Shown: one piece after another, positions 1 through 10,561 of the stretch | Numbering within the stretch: the stretch's first letter is position 1 | Layout of the letters: the number at the start of each line of letters is the position of its first letter | From: Tritrichomonas musculus | Lineage: Eukaryota > Parabasalia > Tritrichomonadida > Tritrichomonadidae | DNA length: 64,000 nt | Direction of reading: 5' to 3' | Assembly (NCBI GenBank): GCA_039105265.1 | Contig: JAPFFF010000013.1 | Coordinates: 2,294,001-2,358,000 of the forward strand | The notes under the pieces: generated by a model | The model's database searches: none | Seen by the model: the letters and a program-made list of their open reading frames with translations, nothing else | Told to the model about the DNA's origin: nothing | Made by a program: the position numbers and the translations under genes

Positions 1-2
1 AC

Positions 3-269
3 TACCTCAACGAGAAGAACAAGGACGAGGTAGAGATAGAAGACGTTGATTCAAGCTCAATTGAAATCAACTACATGGAGCAGAAGCTGAAGAGAAAGAC
101 AGTCCTCGAATCTATCAATTTCGAAGAAGGAGAAATTATGAACGTTTTTGTTCGTGACCCATACGAAAGCATTATTTTGACATCACAGGCCCTTCGATTC
201 ACTAAAGAAGATCTCGAAAAAGCTGCTGCAGAGGAAGACGTAGATGAAGAAGAGGAAGAAGATGATTGA
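3..269 (+). CDS. 3' end of an unrecognised protein with an acidic tail (partial)
   Basis: The frame is open from base 3 to the TGA at 267-269, giving the last 88 residues of a protein that begins outside the window. The piece is charged and ends in a Glu/Asp run (EEDVDEEEEEDD). The segment NVFVRDPYESIILTSQALRF looks folded, but I do not recognise the family. Codon use is richer in C and G (CTC, GAG, AAG) than in the other host genes here, which may indicate a well expressed housekeeping gene. AT-rich DNA with several TAAA tetranucleotides, the trichomonad polyadenylation signal, follows the stop. Confidence that it is coding is high; its function is unknown. Confidence 0.75.
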   Translation, partial: YLNEKNKDEVEIEDVDSSSIEINYMEQKLKRKTVLESINFEEGEIMNVFVRDPYESIILTSQALRFTKEDLEKAAAEEDVDEEEEEDD

Positions 270-1034
270 TTTAATTAATCTCTAATATTTATAAATAAAT
301 AACTAAAATAGGTTTTTTTTATTTCAAAAATAAAATTAAAAGTTATAAAATTAGTAGATTTCAATTGTCTTACCCTCATAATAGTATATCAATTATTTAA
401 AGTATAATTTATAACAATATTTTTATCATGTTTTTACATGCAAAAATATGAAGATATCTGTGTTTATTGTGCCTAGGGTCTCTCAAAAAGTTTCTTTTAA
501 AAAATTATAAGGTTGGAATTTGTTTTAATTCAGTATTTTATTTAATTTTTTTTTTTTTTAATTTGATAATAATGTAATTTTCTGAAAAATCTTATTTGTA
601 AGTAAAATAAATGCATTGATTGATATTGATACTGTTATTAAATATTTTTTCTCCGAAACGGTAATTTTTATGTTTAAAAATATATTAATTCATAATATAT
701 ATTAATGGGTGATTCTATAAGGATAATTTACGGAAACTTCTTTTTTATGAAAAAAATCATCATTTTTATCTGTTAAACCTAGAAAAAACATAAAATTTTT
801 TAAGATTTGATATATTAATTGATGAAAAATTCAAATATCGGCTCAAAATCATTTATTAGATCAATTACAGTTCCTTAATTTATTTTTTCTTATTATTTAT
901 CATGAAAAAAAGATAAGAATAAGATTGTTCGATCAATTGAAAAATTGAATGCTATTGAAAAAAGATTGGTCAATCATTCAATTTTTCAATAAATTATTTG
1001 TCATTTTCTTTGATATATTTAATAAAATATTAAA
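270..1034. other. AT-rich intergenic spacer with a 16-bp inverted repeat
   Basis: No gene is seen. A perfect 16-bp inverted repeat lies at 936-951 and 975-990 (ATTGAAAAATTGAATG and its complement) about 70 bases upstream of the Myb start. It could form a hairpin or a two-sided binding site. TAAA motifs after base 270 could serve the upstream gene's 3' end. Confidence 0.5.
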
Positions 1035-1049
1035 TCATTAAATTCATTG
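1035..1049 (+). promoter_or_regulatory. Inr-like core promoter motifs of the Myb gene
   Basis: TCATTA (1035-1040) and TCATTG (1044-1049) lie 8-22 bases before the ATG at 1057. They resemble the trichomonad initiator (TCA followed by Y/W bases), which normally sits within about 20 bases of the start codon. Assigned by motif and position only. Confidence 0.4.
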
Positions 1050-1056
1050 ATCCATC

Positions 1057-1530
1057 ATGAAAGCACAAGCTAAAAGAAACAAATTTACAGAAATAGACGA
1101 TATCAAATTAATTAAAGCAGTGAAAGAAAAAGGGAAAGATTGGAAAATAATTTCAACAATGATTGGAAACAAAACAGCGAGACAATGCAGAGATCGATAT
1201 AATAACTATTTATCACCATTTGTTCAAAATAAAAAATGGAGTATTGAAGAGGAAAAAATATTGATAGAAAAATATTCATTATATGGTCCCAAATGGTCAT
1301 TCATGACTCGTTTCTTTAACAATCGAGCAGCAGTAAATATCAAGAATCATTGTACTAAATTATTTTCACGAAACATCATTCAACCAATTTTTAATGTTTT
1401 TGATTATGATAATGAATATGAAGTTATTTTGGAGCAGGCGAATGAACACGAAGATGAAAGAAATGATGGATATTTTGAATGTAATCCAAATGATATTGAT
1501 ATGAGTGAACTGATGTATAAATTAGTATAA
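1057..1530 (+). CDS. R2R3 Myb-like DNA-binding protein
   Basis: 157 residues. Two Myb repeats are seen: R2 at about residues 8-55 (FTEIDDIKLIKAVKEKGKDW, then CRDRYNNYL) and R3 at about 58-105 (WSIEEEKILIEKYSLYGPKW, then NIKNHCTKLF). The spaced Trp residues and the helix-turn-helix recognition segments are present, though the first Trp of R2 is replaced by Phe. About 50 acidic residues follow the repeats. Small two-repeat Myb proteins of this size form a large family in trichomonads and are thought to be nuclear transcription regulators that bind promoter or Inr-proximal sites. The ATG is preceded by Inr-like motifs, which supports this start. The specific target is unknown. Confidence 0.9.
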   Translation: MKAQAKRNKFTEIDDIKLIKAVKEKGKDWKIISTMIGNKTARQCRDRYNNYLSPFVQNKKWSIEEEKILIEKYSLYGPKWSFMTRFFNNRAAVNIKNHCTKLFSRNIIQPIFNVFDYDNEYEVILEQANEHEDERNDGYFECNPNDIDMSELMYKLV

Positions 1531-1954
1531 AATGAAATGAAAATTCCTCTTCATTTTGACCAAATAAAAAAACGTTTTAAATATTTTTTTTTATCTTTTT
1601 TAAATTGTAAAAAATAGCTCATATTTTTACTAGTTAATTAATTAATATCAATTGATCACCCCTCTGATTTTTTCAATTATTTCATAACCTTTTTTGACCA
1701 TTGTTTTTGAATAATTTGACCTTTTTATTGGCAAAAAGTAATTTTATTTTATAATTCAAAGTAAAAATATAAACAAAATTATTGGTTTAGAAAAGGATTA
1801 AAGGTCAAAATATTGTTAGGTGATTATTCACTTTAAATTTTTTTGTTAATGACAAAAATTAAATAATTATATTAAAGTTGAAATATTTATCACCTAAGAG
1901 TATTTGCTAAAAAAAATAAAATTTCTCTTCTACATTCATCAATAATGATATTGA
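1531..1954. other. Intergenic spacer between convergent genes
   Basis: AT-rich DNA between the 3' ends of the Myb gene and the discoidin-domain gene. I see no gene or RNA here. TAAA tetranucleotides just past both stops could be polyadenylation signals. Confidence 0.4.
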
Positions 1955-3403
1955 TTAATAATACTTTCCAAAGAGATCAAAATGATAAAATGACAAATAG
2001 TCTCGGTTGCTCCAAGTAGGACCTGTTTGAACGATCCGAATAAACCTCACTGGATCACTTGATTTTTCGAACTCGTAGACATCTAAATCTTTATGTTCTC
2101 CTGATTTTTGTTCATTTATTTCGATTAGAGTTGTCCACTCAGACATTGGTTTTCCATCATCATCGGTACAAATGATTTTGTAGTTTCTCAATTTATGCCT
2201 TCCGTATCTCTTGAGTCTGAATCCATCAAGAATTACCTTTCCTTGTGTGATTTCGACCTGGAACCATTGATCCTTCAAATTCAGAGTATCGACATTGTTC
2301 GTTGAATTCAACATGTGAAATGAGTTTAGATCGAAAATGCTTGAAGAAATGACAACACCGCATCTTTGAGGATTGTGATGTTCACTGTTTCTAATGAGTG
2401 TTTCAAAGATGCCTTTAGAGTATTGTTCTTCGGGTGAGAGTAATTCAATTCTCTTGATGTGAAGATAATAGTTGTCTTCATCCCAATTTGGACCCGTCTG
2501 GACAAAACGAACTTTTGATGCTTTGACTGGATCAAAATAAACAACCACATCTTTGTTCTCGTCATACAATTCAATGGCATCTTTGATTGATGAAACAAGA
2601 ATTCCATCGACTTCGATGTCAAATGATCTTGGAAAACGTTTGTTTGCGGTAAAAATTTTCATGCCATTTACTGTTATTGGCTTTTCAAATGTAAATTCAA
2701 TAAAGAATTTGTTGTTCTTATCATTGCTTGTGCCAAAAACGCCTTCATTATTGAATGGATTAATTATATCATATATGTACCTACTCGATTGAGAAGCTAC
2801 AAAAAGGGGATCAAATGGCGATTTTTCTTTTTTCTTTAACATTCCCAGGATTCCTGGTCCAGTCAAGCTTTTGCTTGCAATGATGATATTATTTAAATAT
2901 TCATCATTTTTAATTGATTTGCTTGAAATTGAACCAATTGTTTGGATCATTGAATTTACTTTGCTATTAAGAGAATCATTTGTTTGGTTCACTGAATTCA
3001 CTCTTAAGTCAAGATTATCAATGGTCTGACTTAAAGAAATGAATCTATTGCTGAGATGTTGGATTGTTTGGTTCATCAAGTTAACTTCCTTATTAAGAGT
3101 ATTAATTTCTTGATTCAATGAATTCGATATCTCCTGATAAAAATTAATCATTTGATTCAATGAATTTATTTTTTGATATATAAACAAGAATGCCACTATT
3201 AAGAGTGGGAAAAGTATTATGGATGAGATTGAAATGGATTTCTTTCTGTTCTTTTCTTCTTCTTTCAGTAAGAATTTAACTTTATTAATGTCGATTAAAT
3301 TTGAATCATCATTCGGATTTTCAATTTGGTTTGTTACTTGCTCTGTTAATGTTTCTTCATTGCCGTTTGGCTGATCATTATCATCTGGTTGATAACTGTT
3401 CAT
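1955..3403 (-). CDS. Type II membrane protein with coiled coil and two discoidin (F5/8 type C)-like domains
   Basis: 482 residues. An acidic Asn-rich cytoplasmic tail (1-50) precedes one hydrophobic segment at about 57-77 (SIILFPLLIVAFLFIYQKI), with no separate signal peptide. A heptad-like coiled coil follows at about 78-170, rich in repeated LNQ/VNQ units. Two galactose-binding-like beta sandwiches come next, at about 195-325 and 340-480. Both carry the FVQTGP/IVQTGP strand near their ends and a final strand (IELLSP, FDLFGKYY), the usual mark of F5/8C domains. The likely topology is cytoplasmic N-terminus, stalk and external sugar- or ligand-binding heads, possibly trimeric. Repeated N-x-T/S sites in the stalk could be glycosylated. 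The ligand is unknown. An Inr-like TCATTA lies just upstream. Confidence 0.8.
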   Translation of the reverse strand: MNSYQPDDNDQPNGNEETLTEQVTNQIENPNDDSNLIDINKVKFLLKEEEKNRKKSISISSIILFPLLIVAFLFIYQKINSLNQMINFYQEISNSLNQEINTLNKEVNLMNQTIQHLSNRFISLSQTIDNLDLRVNSVNQTNDSLNSKVNSMIQTIGSISSKSIKNDEYLNNIIIASKSLTGPGILGMLKKKEKSPFDPLFVASQSSRYIYDIINPFNNEGVFGTSNDKNNKFFIEFTFEKPITVNGMKIFTANKRFPRSFDIEVDGILVSSIKDAIELYDENKDVVVYFDPVKASKVRFVQTGPNWDEDNYYLHIKRIELLSPEEQYSKGIFETLIRNSEHHNPQRCGVVISSSIFDLNSFHMLNSTNNVDTLNLKDQWFQVEITQGKVILDGFRLKRYGRHKLRNYKIICTDDDGKPMSEWTTLIEINEQKSGEHKDLDVYEFEKSSDPVRFIRIVQTGPTWSNRDYLSFYHFDLFGKYY

Positions 3404-3405
3404 TT

Positions 3406-3411
3406 TAATGA
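3406..3411 (-). promoter_or_regulatory. Inr-like motif of the discoidin-domain gene
   Basis: On the minus strand TCATTA is followed by AAATG, so the presumed start of transcription is only a few bases from the start codon, as is usual in trichomonads. Confidence 0.4.
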
Positions 3412-4172
3412 AAATTAAAAATAAAAATGAAATGAATTAGGAATTTGAATAGTATTTAAAATTGAAAAAAATACTTTGGTTTTTTAAAGGACTTTTTTTA
3501 TATAAAATCCCTCTGAATATAAGTGAAATTAATGAACAAAGGCATCTTAAAAGCATGTTTTTTTAAATGAAAAAATATTTTATTAAAAAATCCTCCATTA
3601 TGATAAGTGGAAAGTTAACAAGTGATGTGAAAATTTCCAACTTTCCATAAATCAAGTAAGTATAGATAAAAAAATATAGAATTAAGATGGAATTAGTTTA
3701 AAAAACAGAAATATCACTTTGATGAAAAGGTTTACTCATCATTTATCATTAATGGATTTTTTATATCACATGTCACTTTTATAAAATAGTTGTTAATCTT
3801 TTAATGGAATTCATAAAAAAAATACACAAAGAAGAACATTAACTGTTATACAAATTACAGTCTTTTAAGAAATTTAATTGATGTTTTTCAATTGAATGGT
3901 TTAAGAATTTTAGAATTGCATTATTGTCAAACTAATTTTTGATTATATGTTTATACCTAAAAAATAGAATAATAATTGCAGCTATATTGATATAATTGTC
4001 AAAGCACTTCATAAACTTAAATGAATATTTATATAAATACCTTTTGTGTTTTTCAAAGTAAAATGACAATAGAATCAACTTTCTGGACTTTTTAATAGCG
4101 TGAAAAACAGTTTTCATATTGATAAGTAAAAATTTAAGTATTGATAAAAAAAATTTTATTGAAAATTACGCT
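3412..4172. other. Intergenic spacer
   Basis: AT-rich. The short frame at 3932-4117 has no recognisable features and a lysine/phenylalanine-rich composition expected from AT-rich DNA, so it is not called as a gene. Nothing else is supported. Confidence 0.4.
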
Positions 4173-4517
4173 TTAATCGACTCTTAAATTGAGCCTGTCC
4201 ATACCCTTTTTTGTACTTGTAATAAAGTTTTGTGCATCAATTAATTGATTTCTCATCAGAGCGTTTTGACTCTTCAAACGATCGATTTCTGCCTGCATAG
4301 ATTGAACTTGAGCTTGAAGTCTTGATCTTTCATTTGCAAGAGCGGCTCCTTGGGCCTCTAGTTGTTGAACGCGAGGATCACCAGAACCTTGCTGTGGTGG
4401 ATAACCTTGTTGAGGTGGATATCCTTGCTGTGGTGGATAACCTTGTTGAGGTGGGTATCCTTGATGCGGTGGATAGCCTTGTTGTGGTGGGTATCCTTGA
4501 GGGGGGTAACCTTGCAT
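4173..4517 (-). CDS. GYPPQ-repeat protein with C-terminal coiled coil
   Basis: 114 residues. The N-terminal 44 residues are seven tandem copies of GYPPQ(Q/H), encoded by an 18-bp minisatellite in which synonymous bases vary between copies, so the repeat is maintained as protein. Residues about 50-110 form a heptad-patterned helix (VQQLEAQGAALANERSRLQA, then QAEIDRLKSQNALMRNQL). Pro/Gln/Tyr/Gly-rich tracts of this kind occur in rhodopsin tails, annexins and vesicle-associated proteins, where they bind surfaces or condense. No catalytic domain is present, and the codon use is coding-like (GCT, CAA, CGA). An adaptor or scaffold role is inferred only from the composition. Confidence 0.75.
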   Translation of the reverse strand: MQGYPPQGYPPQQGYPPHQGYPPQQGYPPQQGYPPQQGYPPQQGSGDPRVQQLEAQGAALANERSRLQAQVQSMQAEIDRLKSQNALMRNQLIDAQNFITSTKKGMDRLNLRVD

Positions 4518-5377
4518 TATAAAATTTTATAATTGATCTGAATTAAAAATAAAGTATTGAATATTCGTTTTATTAAAAACTTTGTTATTTGTCATTAATA
4601 TTGATTATAATTTAATAAAATATATTATATAATATATTTTATAATTATATACATGATTTTTTATATAAATATAAATGTATATATTAAGAAATATTATATA
4701 TAAATCGTTATTCAAATATTGAATAATTCAATATGATAAGGAGATAAATCAGTTGCTCTGTTATTTCAAATTTTGAGAAATTTATTAAAAACTTGAAAAA
4801 TAATTATTATATTAAAACGAAAAAATATTTAAATTTTAATGTAAAATGGCAATATATTTTAACTGATAAAACCGTAAATGCTCTATATAAATTTAATTTC
4901 GCCAAACAAATTGCAAAGAAGTTAATTTTGGTACAATATAAAAAGAATAGCAACATTAAAATAGGCAACTCTCATTAAATTTCTATCCAATTTTATTGAA
5001 ACATTTATATTATCTTTATATAAATGCAGCATTTCTTTTCATAATCATCAAAATTTGGAATATACAACTAACAAATTATATGTTTTAGATATGAGCACTT
5101 TTAACCAATACATTGAAAAAATGCAATCAATTTATATCCAGTTTTCGAATACAATACATTTTATTTCATACAAAAAACTGCTTTTATTATCAAATATACT
5201 TTAAATGTCTCATTAATTTGACTGACTTATCAAATATGCTTTAAATGTCTCATTATCATATTTGGAGCAATGAATTATATTTTTAAATAAAATAAGATAA
5301 AATTGCATAAAATTAATATTTAGGAATTTTGTTAAAATTAATATTGAATCCAATAAAATATATAATAAAACATGAAA
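4518..5377. other. Intergenic spacer
   Basis: Very AT-rich. A short imperfect direct repeat (ATCAAATATRCTTTAAATGTCTCATTA-like) occurs at about 5191-5218 and 5228-5255. The frame at 4793-4978 is Lys/Asn/Tyr-rich with no features and is not called as a gene. Confidence 0.4.
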
Positions 5378-8300
5378 TTATATATTTGTTATATCTATTC
5401 CGAATCCATCATAAAATTCGGATGAAATATCTTTAATATTGCCATATAAACTATTTTTGTTTGTTTTTGGGCTATTTATTTCAGTCCAATCTATGACTTT
5501 CATCTTATAATCATAGAATAGTTCAATCTCTTTATAAAAAGAAAATTCTCTTTCAAAGTTTTTCTTATCAATCAAATTAACTTTTTTGATCATTTCATTT
5601 ATAACCATCTTAATTTCGTTATCTTGTGTTTCAAGTTCTTCCTCGATTTTATTACGATTGAAATCATTTTTCAAAATTAATGCAAAGCAAAGCAACTTTT
5701 TTAATTCCTCAGATTTACAAGTATGAGAAGCAAATTTAAACAAGAGATCAACTGCATTATCAATTTGATTAAGATCATATAAATAAATTCTTGATAAATT
5801 ATAAATAGCTAAAAAGTCATTCTTTTTAAGAGCTGCTTCTTTTAAATATTCTACAGCTAACATTATATTTGAAGGGACTTTATTAGAGAATCCTTTTTTA
5901 TATATAATTCCAAGATTATTTTTTGCGAATTGATCATTAAATGATGAAGCCTCTTTATAATAATGAATAGATTTGTAAATATCTTGTTTAACAGATTTCC
6001 CTTCATAATAAAAACATCCAAGAACAAAATTAGCATGAATACAATTATTTTTAGCTGATTGTACTAAATAATATATTCCTTTATTTACATTTCTTTGAAT
6101 GAATTTACCTTCACATAAAATGATTCCAAGCTTAAATTGTGCAAGATTATAATCTTGATTAGCTGAATATTCAATATAATTAATCCCTTTTTTAATATCT
6201 TGTTGAATATAATGTCCTTCATAATAAAAAGCTCCTAATAAAAACATAGCTTTTGAATATTTCTGATCTGCAGCAAGCGAATAGTAATGAATTGCTTTTT
6301 TAAAATCTTTTTTATAATGATAAAAATCACCCAAAAAGAATTGAGCATTTGCCACATTATTATCTGCTGCAATTGAGATAAAATGAAGAGCTTTGTTCAT
6401 ATCATATTGATCATATTTTTTATCATAATATAAAAGACCTATATTGTAGTATGCTTGTGGCATATCTTGGTTTGCTGCAAGTGAATAATAATGAAGTGCT
6501 TTTGTTAAATCATGAGGAACATATGGAGATTGAGAATAAATGTATCCAAGATTGAATTGTGCATATGAATAATTTTGACTAGCACTAAGCATTAAATAAT
6601 GGATAGATTTATGTATATCACTTTTAACAACTTCTCCTTTATAATATATAACTCCTAAATTGTATTGAGCTAAAGAAAAGTTCTGACTTGCAGCAAGTTC
6701 GTAAAACTTGATTGCTTCATCAAATTTTTTAAATTCATAATAAATGAGGCCAAGATTATACTGTGCATCTGAATTATTTTTACTTGCTGCTAATGAATAA
6801 TAGTAAATAGCTTTTTTAATATCATAAACATCATATTGTTTATTTGAATAAATTTCACCAAGCATTAATTGTGCTCCTATATTATTTCGATCAGCTGCAA
6901 GAGTGAAAAAATGAATTGCTCCTTCAATATTACGAAATCCAAATTGAGAATTATAAAACAATAAACCAAGATTGTATTGAGCATCAGTGTGGTTTTGTGA
7001 TGCTGCTGAAGTGTAATAAAAAATAGCTTTTGGTATATTTCTTTGAATAAGATTGCCATCTGAATAAATAACTCCAAGATTATATTGAGAAGGAGCATGT
7101 TCTTTATCAGCAGCTAATGTAAAGTAATAAATTGCTTTTTTAATATCTGGTTTATCTAATGGATAATCTAAATAAGTGATACCAAGATTGTACTGAGCTG
7201 AAATATTATTTTGATTTGCTGCTATTGTATAATAATGAATTGCTTTTTCTATGTCATATACAGATAAATTTTTGTTTGAATATATCACACCAAGATTAAG
7301 ATTTGCAAGTGTGAAGTTTTGATTTGCTGCAAGTTGATAATAATGAATTGCTTGATCAATATCGCATTCAACGTCTATACCATAATGATATATTCGAGCT
7401 AAATTATATTGAGCTTCTGGAACATTTTGATCTGAAGCTCGTTTATAATAATTGATTGAAGTATTGATATTTTTTTCTAAATATTTTCCTTCATAATTCA
7501 TATCACCAAGCATTGCATTTGAAAATGGATTGTCTATAAACACATTATTAATTTTCTTTAAATAGTATTGTTTATATTCTTGTCTACTATTTAAGAAGAG
7601 TTCATAAATATGAGTTTGTTTTTCAAAAATTTTTTGAAATGTATCATATAATTCAATTATTGATGGCCTACTATCAGGATTTTGACTGATACATCTTAAA
7701 TAAAGCTGCTTCATATCTGGATATTCTTCAAAATAGGGAATTTCAATTGATTGTGAACTTGTTGGAATTTTTTCATTCATAATGAAAAACATTATTTTCC
7801 CAATAGAATATATATCACTTTTTAATGAAATGGCTTGACTATTAATTTCTGGAGCTGCATAAACCGAGCCAAAATCACTTGTTAGTTCTGTTTTAATATC
7901 AGCACTAATAACATTGTCAAAATCGATTAAAACAGCTGTTTTATATTGATCTATTATTATATTATTGGGCTTTAAATCTCGTGATATAAAATTCTTTTCA
8001 TGAAGACATTTGACTGAAAGAATTATTTCACTAATAATAGTTATCTTTTCGTCATCACTTAATTTTAATTTTTCGATTTGAGAAAGTTCTTTGCCTTCTA
8101 TGAATTCGATAATTAAATAATTTTTATCTTTGATGATGCCAAATAATTGAGAGAAAAATATAAGATTAATATTTAAATAATTATTAATATTAAAATAATT
8201 CTCAATTTCTCTTTTCATTAGATCATGAATTTTATCGCTTTGTACATATGGCTTCTTAATAACAAACAATTCTTCTTTTTCGATAAAGTAATATAAGAAA

Positions 8301-8950
8301 GTCATAAAAATTGATCCTGAGCCAATTAATCGTAATTGAATAAATTCTTCTTCTTCATACAAATCAATTATTCGTTCTTCGCCAAATGACATGAAATATT
8401 TCTGAATTCGATTTTTTTTTAATTTTTGATGACTTTTTAATATTAAATAACTTGATATGCACAACGATATTGAATTCAAAATCTTTATTATGGAAGAATC
8501 ATCTCGTCTAATTGGATGAAAATTAAAATTTTTGTGAAAATTTTTTATTTCACTAATGTAATTTGAATCCAAATCAATTCTTTTATATGGTAAATCAATG
8601 AACTGATTAAAAATATCTTGATCGTTAGATAAAAAGCAAATGGAAAGATCTGAATTATTCGAAAATAATGGATTAAGCAATATTAGTGATGCTTGATTAA
8701 TAATAATTATGGTTTTTTCAAATCCAATAAAAAAATATTGATCTTTTGTATCTATATTTTTATCTTGATATAATATAACTGCTTTAGATTGCTTTATATT
8801 GTCAAAAATATCCTTTTTAACGTCTGAATTAATTTCATTATTAAAATAGTGTAAAGTATAATTTTTGATGACTTTATTCAATCTTTGATTGTCAAGTTTA
8901 ACGCTTTCATCCTGTAAAAATTGATGAATATCTTGGATGCTTTGAAACAT
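5378..8950 (-). CDS. Protein kinase with Sel1-repeat tail
   Basis: 1190 residues. Residues 1-200 are an unnamed N-terminal domain also found, diverged, in the 42,258-45,869 gene. The kinase domain spans about 205-445: glycine loop IGSGSIF (209-215), lysine in VIKK (231-234), catalytic loop SRDLKPNN (323-330, HRD changed to SRD), metal-binding IDFDN (DFG replaced by DFD, about 343-345) and APE (366-368). From about 475 to 1090 come some 16 Sel1-type repeats of about 36 residues (AQYNLGxIY, KAIHYYxLAA), which form a helical solenoid for protein binding. The Lys and both catalytic Asp residues are kept, so activity is plausible. Kinase-Sel1 fusions are an expanded family in trichomonads and related amoeboid protists. 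Substrates are unknown; a cytosolic signalling scaffold is inferred. Confidence 0.9.
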   Translation of the reverse strand: MFQSIQDIHQFLQDESVKLDNQRLNKVIKNYTLHYFNNEINSDVKKDIFDNIKQSKAVILYQDKNIDTKDQYFFIGFEKTIIIINQASLILLNPLFSNNSDLSICFLSNDQDIFNQFIDLPYKRIDLDSNYISEIKNFHKNFNFHPIRRDDSSIIKILNSISLCISSYLILKSHQKLKKNRIQKYFMSFGEERIIDLYEEEEFIQLRLIGSGSIFMTFLYYFIEKEELFVIKKPYVQSDKIHDLMKREIENYFNINNYLNINLIFFSQLFGIIKDKNYLIIEFIEGKELSQIEKLKLSDDEKITIISEIILSVKCLHEKNFISRDLKPNNIIIDQYKTAVLIDFDNVISADIKTELTSDFGSVYAAPEINSQAISLKSDIYSIGKIMFFIMNEKIPTSSQSIEIPYFEEYPDMKQLYLRCISQNPDSRPSIIELYDTFQKIFEKQTHIYELFLNSRQEYKQYYLKKINNVFIDNPFSNAMLGDMNYEGKYLEKNINTSINYYKRASDQNVPEAQYNLARIYHYGIDVECDIDQAIHYYQLAANQNFTLANLNLGVIYSNKNLSVYDIEKAIHYYTIAANQNNISAQYNLGITYLDYPLDKPDIKKAIYYFTLAADKEHAPSQYNLGVIYSDGNLIQRNIPKAIFYYTSAASQNHTDAQYNLGLLFYNSQFGFRNIEGAIHFFTLAADRNNIGAQLMLGEIYSNKQYDVYDIKKAIYYYSLAASKNNSDAQYNLGLIYYEFKKFDEAIKFYELAASQNFSLAQYNLGVIYYKGEVVKSDIHKSIHYLMLSASQNYSYAQFNLGYIYSQSPYVPHDLTKALHYYSLAANQDMPQAYYNIGLLYYDKKYDQYDMNKALHFISIAADNNVANAQFFLGDFYHYKKDFKKAIHYYSLAADQKYSKAMFLLGAFYYEGHYIQQDIKKGINYIEYSANQDYNLAQFKLGIILCEGKFIQRNVNKGIYYLVQSAKNNCIHANFVLGCFYYEGKSVKQDIYKSIHYYKEASSFNDQFAKNNLGIIYKKGFSNKVPSNIMLAVEYLKEAALKKNDFLAIYNLSRIYLYDLNQIDNAVDLLFKFASHTCKSEELKKLLCFALILKNDFNRNKIEEELETQDNEIKMVINEMIKKVNLIDKKNFEREFSFYKEIELFYDYKMKVIDWTEINSPKTNKNSLYGNIKDISSEFYDGFGIDITNI

Positions 8951-9951
8951 GTAAAATAATTCATGGATTTTTTATATCACATTTCCAATATTATCTTTCA
9001 CCTTATTTTGACCTAATCATATGTCAAAAAGTATATTTTATTATTAAAATAACGATAGATTTGAAAATAAGCAAAATTTCGAAAATTTTAATTCAATTTT
9101 TTTGAAAGGATTTTAATCGTACATGGCTTTGAAAATCGATTTTTCACTTTATTACCCAGCTTCAACGATGAATATACTTGTTTAATAAATTGGTATGTCG
9201 CATCGTGCGGTTATTTCATATGATGAACTCAGCAGAACTTTTCTCATATTTTGAAATTTTTATCTTTCCTTTGCTTACATATTCCAGGCAATTACATATT
9301 AAATATGAAATAATTTCATTTATGCTCCAGTGAGAGTTATACATATTTTCCACTTTCATAATCTTTGATCAGTATAATGACTAAAGAAATAAATTGTTAT
9401 AATGAAATTATTTTTTCCCCTATTTTATCGGCAAATAAGCTTTTATCATTCCAAATAATTTCATTATAACAATGAAATCGTTATATTTTTTCCTTAAGAT
9501 TTATATGACTCATTAAAGAAAAAGCGTTTTTAACAATCCTCAAACAGTTCATGTAGTGTTGTTAAAGCATTGCTTATAAGAAATCAAATGAAGATAAGAA
9601 TAATTGTTATATTAATAAAAATAATACTGATATAATGTTTTTAATTTGCTATATTTTTATTTTGTTCTTTTTCAGAAGCCTTTCAAAATTGAATGAAATT
9701 TTCCGAAAAAGTACGTAAAACAAAATCTATCATAATAACTTTTTTCTATGAAAGAAACTATTGTATAATATAGATTTATTTTTTTGGGAAACGATAGAGG
9801 ATTTTCTTTTGGTAAGGGGAGTTCTTATTGTTATAAACATATAATTAAAAAATTCACTTAAGTTTAACTTATTACATTTTTTTTTATTAATAGATAAATG
9901 AATTAAAAAACTAGGATGGTATAGTAAACTAGTGTTATTTTATGAATATCA
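8951..9951. other. Intergenic spacer with a perfect 20-bp hairpin
   Basis: No gene is seen. A perfect 20-bp inverted repeat lies at 9394-9413 and 9453-9472 (TTGTTATAATGAAATTATTT and complement), separated by 39 bases. The rest is AT-rich without further structure. Confidence 0.5.
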
Positions 9952-10537
9952 TTAATTAAATATAAAATCAACATTTTTTGGAAATGCATTTTTAACTCCA
10001 TTTTTTAAAGATGATGAAATAGTAGCCAGTTTCAATGATGAACATCCATCAAATACTTTTTTCCCAAGTTCTGTAACAGAAGAAGGAATCAAGATTTGCC
10101 TCAAAGACCTGCAATCTTTGAAAGACATTTTATCAATGCGAGTGAAAGATGAAGGAAATGAAATTTCTGCCAAAGAATTGCATCCTTGAAATGTACATTT
10201 CTCGATAACAGTCACATCAGCAGGAATTTCAACTTGCTTCAAAGTTGAGCATTTGAAGAATTTGCTTCAAATTCACCGATCCTTTTGACAGAAGAAGGAA
10301 TCGAAATTTTATTCAATTTTGAGTATTCTCTGAAATCATTCTCAAAAATTCCAGTCACAGATGGTGGAATCAAAATTTCTTCTAATGATGAGCACCTATA
10401 GAACAGATTCGAATTGAGCTTTGTTACTGATGATTGAATGGTTATTCCTGCTAATGATTGGCGCCAGCCAAAGGCGCCACTTTCAATTTCAGTTACGGAA
10501 TTTGGGATTGGAATTTTTATCAATGATGAGCAATAAT

Positions 10538-10561
10538 AAACTCTGTCCAAAAATGTTCGAC
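10538..10561. repeat. Left terminal inverted repeat of the mariner-type element
   Basis: Perfect complement of 10,883-10,906. The shared 24 bases include one base of the TA target duplication. Confidence 0.85.

Noticed and set aside
4793-4978. 61-residue frame as a gene
   Set aside because: Lys/Asn/Tyr-rich composition expected of AT-rich DNA, with no domain and no start context.
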